Shown one piece after another: positions 1 through 5,111 of a stretch of DNA of 5,111 bases. Each line of letters begins with the position of its first letter. The stretch's first letter is position 1. The DNA is from Thiobacillus sp. (lineage in GTDB: Bacteria > Pseudomonadota > Gammaproteobacteria > Burkholderiales > Thiobacillaceae). The translations under genes were made by a program, and so were the position numbers. The stretch lies in assembly GCF_024708915.1 (NCBI RefSeq), contig NZ_JANJXQ010000005.1:1-5111 (forward strand), read 5' to 3'. Under the pieces are notes generated by a model. The model worked only from the letters and a program-made list of their open reading frames with translations, made no database searches and had not been told where the DNA came from.

Positions 1-1712
<1,712 letters not shown>

Positions 1713-1716
1713 AACC

Positions 1717-1738
1717 GGCTTTTTATTGACTTAAAGCC
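1717..1738 (-). repeat. Inverted repeat in the gyrA leader (6-bp stem, 10-nt loop)
   Basis: GGCTTT at 1717-1722 is the exact reverse complement of AAAGCC at 1733-1738, separated by ten AT-rich bases. In the gyrA transcript it could form a hairpin at the extreme 5' end, finishing four bases before the start codon and occupying the place where a Shine-Dalgarno would lie. It is too short and AU-rich to be a strong terminator. Its function, if any, is unknown. Confidence 0.45.
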
Positions 1739-1752
1739 CGCGATTTTAGCAT
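1726..1752 (+). promoter_or_regulatory. Candidate promoter for the mtaD-ubiG-mupP-sirB2 operon
   Basis: TTGACT at 1726-1731 matches the -35 consensus TTGACA at five of six positions. TAGCAT at 1747-1752 matches the -10 at four of six, with a short 15-bp spacer. Transcription would start near 1759, about 50 nt before the proposed mtaD start. It overlaps the gyrA extended -10 on the other strand, so both could not be bound by RNA polymerase at once. The suboptimal spacing makes this a tentative call. Confidence 0.3.
1736..1751 (-). promoter_or_regulatory. Candidate gyrA promoter (extended -10 TGCTAAAAT)
   Basis: On the minus strand, 1751 down to 1743 reads TGCTAAAAT, a TGn extended -10 followed by TAAAAT (5 of 6 matches to TATAAT). 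Transcription would begin around 1736-1738, giving a leader of only about 25 nt before the gyrA ATG. No good -35 lies at 16-18 bp; TTGGCA exists at 1780-1775 but 26 bp away, too far to pair normally. An extended -10 can work without a -35, so the site is plausible but unproven. Confidence 0.5.
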
Positions 1753-1812
1753 GGCCGCCCGTCCCGCCCGCCTTTGCCAAACCACGCCCAAACAGTGAGA
1801 ATGCAGGCCACC

Positions 1813-3126
1813 ATGAAAGCCCCCGCCGACCTCCTTCTCCTGCCGCAATGGGTGGTGCCCGTCGAACCGGAAGGGACGCTGACCGACCATGCCGTGCTGG
1901 TGCAGAACGGCCGCATCCTCGACGTGCTGCCTGCCGACGCCGCCCAGGCCCGCTACGCCGCCGCGCAGACGGTTGCCCTGCCCGGCCGCGCGCTGATTCC
2001 GGGTTTGGTCAACCTGCACGGCCATGCCGCGATGACACTGATGCGCGGCTTTGCCGACGACCTGCCGCTGATGGCCTGGCTTAACGGACACATCTGGCCA
2101 GCCGAAAAAAAGCACGTATCCGAGGCCTTCGTGCGCGACGGCACCCTGCTCGCCGCCGCCGAAATGCTGGCCGGCGGCGTCACCTGCTGCAACGACATGT
2201 ATTTCTTCCCGCAGGCAGCGGGCGAAGCCTTTCTGCAGGCGGGGATGCGTGCCACGCTGGGCATGATCGTGCTGGAACACCCCAGCGCCTATGCCATGGA
2301 CGCCGACGATTACCTGGCCAAGGGGCTCGCCTTGCGCGACGATCTGAAGGAAGAGCCACTGCTCTCCTTCGCTTTTGCGCCGCACGCGCCCTACACCATC
2401 GCGGACGCCACCTTCGACCGCATCAACACCCTGGCCGAACAACTCAGCCTGCCCATCCACACCCACATCCACGAAACCACCGACGAAATCCGCGACAGCG
2501 TGAATCAGTATGGCGTGCGCCCGCTGGAGCGGCTGGCGCGGCTCGGCCTGCTGGGGCCAAATTTCATCGGCGTCCATGCCGTGCATGTCAGCGACGCCGA
2601 GATCGACCTGCTGGCGCAACACGGCTGCCACGTGGCGCATTGCCCCACCTCGAACCTGAAACTGGCCTCCGGCATCGCGCCTGTGGCCAAGTTCGCCGCG
2701 GCAGGCATCAATCTCGGCCTCGGCACCGACGGCGCCGCCAGCAACAACCGTCTCGACCTGTTTGCCGAGATGCGCCTGGCCGCCTTGCTGGCCAAGGGCG
2801 CCAGCAATGACGCCGCCGCCCTGCCCGCCGCCGCCGCGCTGAAAATGGCGACCCTCGATGCCGCCCGCGCGCTCAACCTCGACGACCGCATCGGCAGCAT
2901 CGCCCCCGGCAAACGCGCCGACCTGGTCGCGGTCGACCTGCAAGCCCTGTCCAGCCAGCCGGTATTTGACCCGGTCTCGCACCTGGTTTACGTTGCCGGA
3001 CGCGCCGACGTCACCCACGTCTGGGTCGACGGCAAGCTGAAACTGAATGACCGCCGTCTGGTCGGCCTCGACACCGACGACCTGACCGCCCGCGCCGCCT
3101 ACTGGCGCACCAAACTTACCGCCTGA
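1813..3126 (+). CDS. mtaD: 5'-methylthioadenosine/S-adenosylhomocysteine (adenosine) deaminase, amidohydrolase superfamily
   Basis: This cytoplasmic metal enzyme hydrolytically deaminates the adenine ring of MTA, SAH or adenosine (products MTI, SIH, inosine). It is a 437-residue TRZ/ATZ-type amidohydrolase with the usual layout: a small beta domain formed by both termini around a TIM barrel. Visible active-site residues are the metal-binding HGH (H69, H71) in [11 protein letters not shown]218 and the catalytic E221 in THIHET, H255 in GVHAVHVSD, and the metal-ligand D306 in [10 protein letters not shown]. The [15 protein letters not shown] and HIWPAE segments are typical of the proteobacterial MTA/SAH group; older labels are chlorohydrolase or N-ethylammeline chlorohydrolase. 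ATG 1813 is preferred because CAGG sits 5 nt upstream; in-frame alternatives are ATG 1801 (four residues longer) and TTG 1774. It heads the operon, 8 bp before ubiG, whose by-product SAH is a likely substrate. The precise physiological substrate is inferred. Confidence 0.9.
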   Translation: MKAPADLLLLPQWVVPVEPEGTLTDHAVLVQNGRILDVLPADAAQARYAAAQTVALPGRALIPGLVNLHGHAAMTLMRGFADDLPLMAWLNGHIWPAEKKHVSEAFVRDGTLLAAAEMLAGGVTCCNDMYFFPQAAGEAFLQAGMRATLGMIVLEHPSAYAMDADDYLAKGLALRDDLKEEPLLSFAFAPHAPYTIADATFDRINTLAEQLSLPIHTHIHETTDEIRDSVNQYGVRPLERLARLGLLGPNFIGVHAVHVSDAEIDLLAQHGCHVAHCPTSNLKLASGIAPVAKFAAAGINLGLGTDGAASNNRLDLFAEMRLAALLAKGASNDAAALPAAAALKMATLDAARALNLDDRIGSIAPGKRADLVAVDLQALSSQPVFDPVSHLVYVAGRADVTHVWVDGKLKLNDRRLVGLDTDDLTARAAYWRTKLTA

Positions 3127-3128
3127 GG
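3125..3128 (+). promoter_or_regulatory. ubiG ribosome binding site overlapping the mtaD stop codon
   Basis: GAGG at 3125-3128 lies 6 nt before the ubiG ATG and shares bases with the TGA stop of mtaD (3124-3126). This supports ATG 3135 as the ubiG start and suggests translational coupling of the two genes. Confidence 0.7.
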
Positions 3129-3134
3129 TTCCTG

Positions 3135-3833
3135 ATGAGCAACGTCGACGCTGCCGAAATCGCCAAATTCTCCGAACTTGCCCACCGCTGGTGGGATCCG
3201 AATTCCGAGTTCAGGCCGCTGCACGAAATCAACCCGCTGCGTCTGAAATGGATCGACAAGCTGGCGCAGCTGAATGGAAAGAAAGTGCTCGACGTCGGTT
3301 GCGGCGGCGGCATCCTGTCCGAGGCGATGGCCGGCGCCGACGCCACCGTCAGCGGCATCGACCTGTCGGAGAAGGCGCTCAAGGTCGCCCAATTGCACCT
3401 CTACGAATCCGGCAGAAGTGTCGACTACCGGATGGCGTCGGCCGAAGACTACGCCGCGCAGCACGCCGGCGAATTCGACGTCGTCACCTGCATGGAAATG
3501 CTCGAACACGTACCCGATCCGGCTTCCGTCGTCGCCGCCTGCGCCCGACTGGTGAAGCCGGGCGGCTGGGTGTTTTTCTCGACGCTCAACCGCAACGCCA
3601 AGAGCTACCTGTTCGCCGTCGTCGGCGCCGAATACATCCTCAAGCTGCTGCCGCGCGGCACCCACGACTACGCCAAGTTCATCCAGCCCGCCGAGCTCGC
3701 CCGCATGGCGCGCGAATCCGGGCTGGACACCGAGGAGCTGATCGGCATGACCTACAACCCGCTGACCAAGGTCTACAAGCTGGAAGCCGATACCGGCGTC
3801 AACTACCTGCTGGCGACGCGCCGGGGAGAGTAA
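3135..3833 (+). CDS. ubiG: UbiG, bifunctional ubiquinone biosynthesis O-methyltransferase
   Basis: UbiG performs both SAM-dependent O-methylations in ubiquinone (coenzyme Q) synthesis: of the 2-polyprenyl-6-hydroxyphenol intermediate and of 3-demethylubiquinol. It acts at the inner membrane surface with the other Ubi proteins. The 232 residues match E. coli UbiG (240 aa) nearly end to end. The N-terminal [19 protein letters not shown] segment with INPLRLKWI is a UbiG signature. The class I methyltransferase fold shows motif [10 protein letters not shown] (residues 51-59), the acidic ribose-binding D76 in [16 protein letters not shown] around residues 119-129, VKPGG, and FFSTLNRN. The late [15 protein letters not shown] and YNPLTK stretches are also characteristic. 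The start is fixed by GAGG 6 nt upstream. It lies second in the operon, 8 bp after the SAH deaminase and 4 bp before the phosphatase. No truncation or odd residue is seen. Presence implies a respiring, ubiquinone-using organism. Confidence 0.97.
   Translation: MSNVDAAEIAKFSELAHRWWDPNSEFRPLHEINPLRLKWIDKLAQLNGKKVLDVGCGGGILSEAMAGADATVSGIDLSEKALKVAQLHLYESGRSVDYRMASAEDYAAQHAGEFDVVTCMEMLEHVPDPASVVAACARLVKPGGWVFFSTLNRNAKSYLFAVVGAEYILKLLPRGTHDYAKFIQPAELARMARESGLDTEELIGMTYNPLTKVYKLEADTGVNYLLATRRGE
3823..3830 (+). promoter_or_regulatory. Ribosome binding site deciding the GTG start of the phosphatase
   Basis: GGGGAGAG at 3823-3830 ends just before the ubiG stop codon TAA (3831-3833). Its GGAG core is about 9 nt upstream of GTG 3838. 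No in-frame ATG lies near, and the HAD motif I begins only eleven codons later, so the GTG start is well supported. Confidence 0.6.
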
Positions 3834-3837
3834 AACC

Positions 3838-4500
3838 GTGAAGCTCGAGAACATCCGCGCCGTGCTGTTCGACCTCGACGGCACCCTGGTCGACACCGCG
3901 CCCGATCTCGGTCACGCGCTCAACCTGCAGCGCGCGCGCCACGGCCTGCCGCCGCTGGCCGACGCGGTCATCCGGCCGCAGGCCTCGCACGGCGCGCGCG
4001 GCCTGCTTGGCGTCGGCTTCGACCTGCACCCGGAAGACTCGCGCTTTGCCCGCATGCGCGAGGAATTCCTGCAGCTCTACGCCGACAACATCTGCCGCCA
4101 TTCGCGCCCCTTTCCCGGCATCCTCGATCTGCTGACCGAACTCGAAGCGCGCCAGCTGAAATGGGGCGTGGTCACCAACAAACCGGCGCGCTTCACCGAA
4201 CCCCTGATGTCCGTGCTCGACCTCGCCGAGCGCGCCGCCTGCATCGTCTCCGGCGACACCTGCCCGCAGCCGAAGCCGCATCCGGCGCCGATGCTCGCCG
4301 CTGCCGAACTGTGCGGCGCGCCCCCCGCGCAGTGCCTGTATCTGGGCGACGCCGAGCGCGACATCCAGGCCGCGCGCGCTGCCGCCATGCCCGCGCTGGT
4401 CGCCGCCTGGGGCTACCTCGACGCCGCCGACCAGCCGCATACCTGGGGCGCGCAGGCGCAAATCCGCCATCCGGCCGACACCCTCGACTTTCTTGGCTGA
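3838..4500 (+). CDS. mupP: HAD-family phosphatase, MupP-like (N-acetylmuramic acid 6-phosphate phosphatase; commonly labelled Gph)
   Basis: A 220-residue soluble HAD-superfamily phosphatase with a C1 cap. Motif I is FDLDGTLVDT with nucleophile D12 and acid/base D14; motif II is VVTNK with T113; motif III is K146 in PKPHP; motif IV is LGDAERD with Mg-binding D171 and D175. Automatic annotation would usually say phosphoglycolate phosphatase. From memory of the Pseudomonas MupP sequence, shared features are HGARGLL and FDLHPE in the cap, LKWGVVTNKPARFTEPLM, and the end WGYLDAADQPHTWGA followed by HPADTL. MupP also lies directly after ubiG in Pseudomonas. MupP dephosphorylates MurNAc 6-phosphate in the cell-wall recycling route with AmgK and MurU, a route linked to intrinsic fosfomycin tolerance. 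The HAD phosphatase assignment is certain; the MupP substrate is an inference, and 2-phosphoglycolate remains possible. It starts at GTG, 4 bp after ubiG. Confidence 0.8.
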   Translation: MKLENIRAVLFDLDGTLVDTAPDLGHALNLQRARHGLPPLADAVIRPQASHGARGLLGVGFDLHPEDSRFARMREEFLQLYADNICRHSRPFPGILDLLTELEARQLKWGVVTNKPARFTEPLMSVLDLAERAACIVSGDTCPQPKPHPAPMLAAAELCGAPPAQCLYLGDAERDIQAARAAAMPALVAAWGYLDAADQPHTWGAQAQIRHPADTLDFLG

Positions 4501-4503
4501 GCA

Positions 4504-4887
4504 ATGGCCTACCTCATCCTCAAGAACCTGCACCTCACCACCATCGCCATCACCCTGACGCTGTTCGTGCTGCGCGGCGCCTGGATGATGGCAGGCTCCT
4601 CCTTGCTGCAGGCGCGCTGGGTGCGCATCGTTCCGCACGTCAACGACAGCCTGCTGCTCGCCAGCGGCATCGGGCTCGCCGTACTGATCCAGCAATATCC
4701 GCTGACGCACGGCTGGCTCACCGCCAAGTTTTTTGCGCTGATCGCCTACATCGTGCTCGGCACGATTGCCCTCAAGCGCGGACGGACCCGGGGCCAGCGC
4801 ATCTCCTCCTGGTTCGCCGCCCTGCTGGTGTTCGGCTACATGGGGGCGGTGGCGCGTGCGCACACCCCCTTCCCCTTCATGGGCTGA
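4504..4887 (+). CDS. SirB2-family small inner-membrane protein (function unknown)
   Basis: A 127-residue, very hydrophobic protein with four predicted membrane segments at about residues 9-29, 46-64, 72-90 and 102-119, so it should sit in the inner membrane. The sequence matches the SirB/YchQ family by its pattern: LKNLHLT at the start, LRGAWMM then a short loop with QARWVRIVPHVNDSLLLASG, QYP, WLTAKF, YIVLG, LKRGRTRGQR and a final short HTPFPF tail. SirB was named for raising invasion-gene expression in Salmonella; no biochemical function is established. Family-type histidines H10 and H45 lie at the ends of membrane helices 1 and 2, which might bind a metal or heme, but that is speculation. 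The ATG lies 3 bp after the mupP stop and has only a weak ribosome binding site, so translation is probably coupled. It is the last gene of the operon. Confidence 0.85.
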   Translation: MAYLILKNLHLTTIAITLTLFVLRGAWMMAGSSLLQARWVRIVPHVNDSLLLASGIGLAVLIQQYPLTHGWLTAKFFALIAYIVLGTIALKRGRTRGQRISSWFAALLVFGYMGAVARAHTPFPFMG

Positions 4888-4898
4888 GCCAGTCAAAT

Positions 4899-4919
4899 AG
4901 AAATTTCTCCCGGCGCCGG
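4899..4919. repeat. Two abutting perfect 10-bp palindromes
   Basis: AGAAATTTCT (4899-4908) and CCGGCGCCGG (4910-4919) are each perfect self-complementary palindromes, separated by a single C. They lie 11 bp after the sirB2 stop and upstream of the putative ssrA promoter. Neither has a usable loop or following T-run, so they do not look like a Rho-independent terminator. They could be protein-binding sites or chance. Confidence 0.5.
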
Positions 4920-4923
4920 AACT

Positions 4924-4955
4924 TTGCCTCCGCCCCGCCCTCTATGCGGTACACT
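4924..4955 (+). promoter_or_regulatory. Candidate ssrA promoter
   Basis: TACACT at 4950-4955 matches the -10 consensus at four of six positions and would start transcription near 4962, about 10 nt before the mature tmRNA 5' end. That fits a short leader removed by RNase P. The best -35-like hexamer is TTGCCT at 4924-4929, but the spacer is 20 bp, longer than usual. The position is sensible, the match weak. Confidence 0.35.
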
Positions 4956-5019
4956 TGTTGCAGTAAGACAAGGGACCGACCTGGCTTCGACGTGGGTTGC
5001 AAAGCAGCGTAGGGCATAC

Positions 5020-5038
5020 CGAGGGTCAGAGCACCTCG
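5020..5038 (+). other. tmRNA pseudoknot 1 stem
   Basis: CGAGG at 5020-5024 is complementary to CCTCG at 5034-5038, in the position of the first stem of tmRNA pseudoknot 1, which lies about 25 nt upstream of the resume codon and helps place the tag frame on the ribosome. The second pseudoknot stem would involve the loop and the bases after 5040; I did not resolve it. Confidence 0.65.
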
Positions 5039-5063
5039 TAAATCCAACTGAAAAACTTTAGTC

Positions 5064-5096
5064 GCAAACGACGAAAACTACGCCCTGGCCGCTTAA
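5064..5096 (+). other. tmRNA proteolysis-tag reading frame (ANDENYALAA)
   Basis: Ten codons from the resume codon GCA at 5064 to TAA at 5094-5096 encode ANDENYALAA, identical to the E. coli tag. The terminal ALAA is the signal for ClpXP and ClpAP, and the ANDENY part contacts SspB. The preceding GTC matches the usual TAGTC just ahead of the resume codon. Confidence 0.95.
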
Positions 5097-5111
5097 GGTC
5101 CAGGACTCACA

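Larger units (their letters stand above)
4972..5111 (+). ncRNA. ssrA: tmRNA (transfer-messenger RNA), 5' portion, runs off right edge
   Basis: tmRNA, with SmpB, rescues ribosomes stalled on broken mRNAs and adds a C-terminal degradation tag. The 5' tRNA-like end GGGACCGACCTGGCTTCGAC is the conserved acceptor arm and D-loop region; GGGCATACCGAGG and the CGAGG/CCTCG stem belong to pseudoknot 1, followed by GTCGCAAACGACGAAAACTA, which is the resume region. The tag frame encodes ANDENYALAA and ends in TAA. About 140 nt of an expected 350-400 nt are present; remaining pseudoknots and the 3' half of the tRNA-like domain lie beyond the window. The order (5' tRNA half, pseudoknot, tag) is that of ordinary one-piece tmRNA, not the two-piece type of alphaproteobacteria. 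The 5' end is placed by homology; an extra A precedes it. Confidence 0.96.

Noticed and set aside
1723..3018. A 431-codon open frame on the minus strand
   Set aside because: Antisense to mtaD, whose active-site motifs are complete; low-complexity Gly/Val/Gln/His composition marks a shadow frame.
3799..4896. A 365-codon open frame on the minus strand
   Set aside because: Antisense to mupP and sirB2, both with recognisable motifs and operon spacing; no recognisable domain in the frame.
4899..4930. Rho-independent terminator after sirB2
   Set aside because: The palindromes have no loop and no T-run follows; I see no intrinsic terminator between the operon and ssrA.
4161..5012. A 283-codon plus-strand frame spanning mupP, sirB2 and the start of ssrA
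   Set aside because: Arg/Pro-rich out-of-frame translation that crosses three well-supported genes.

Overview
The window is GC-rich, densely packed chromosomal DNA from a proteobacterium, most likely a betaproteobacterium. Evidence for this: intact housekeeping genes (gyrA, ubiG, ssrA) with strong GC bias at third codon positions, a one-piece (not permuted) tmRNA encoding the tag ANDENYALAA, and a UbiG/MupP-type neighbourhood known from Pseudomonas and betaproteobacteria. The exact genus cannot be named from the sequence alone.

Layout. Positions 1-1712 (minus strand) hold the first 570 codons of gyrA, which runs off the left edge just after its GyrA-box. An 88-100 bp intergenic region (1713-1812) carries divergent promoter candidates and a small inverted repeat. 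Four plus-strand genes follow in a tight run: an MTA/SAH/adenosine deaminase of the amidohydrolase superfamily (1813-3126), ubiG (3135-3833), a HAD phosphatase that looks like MupP rather than true phosphoglycolate phosphatase (3838-4500), and a SirB2-family membrane protein (4504-4887). Gaps between them are 8, 4 and 3 bp, so they very probably form one operon. After an 84 bp spacer with two abutting perfect palindromes, the 5' part of ssrA (tmRNA) starts near 4972 and runs off the right edge.

How the genes fit together. UbiG consumes SAM and releases S-adenosylhomocysteine (SAH) in the two O-methylations of ubiquinone synthesis; the deaminase just upstream belongs to a family that deaminates SAH and methylthioadenosine, so the pair may couple production and removal of an inhibitory by-product. 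The phosphatase probably works in peptidoglycan (MurNAc 6-phosphate) recycling, and SirB2 is an uncharacterised small inner-membrane protein. gyrA and ssrA are separate transcription units flanking the operon.

I found no mobile element, CRISPR array, defence gene or other sign of an accessory or undescribed system; no gene-free stretch exceeds about 100 bases. The most useful second looks are the functional reassignment of the phosphatase, the SAH-related gene pairing, and the small control structures in the two intergenic regions.
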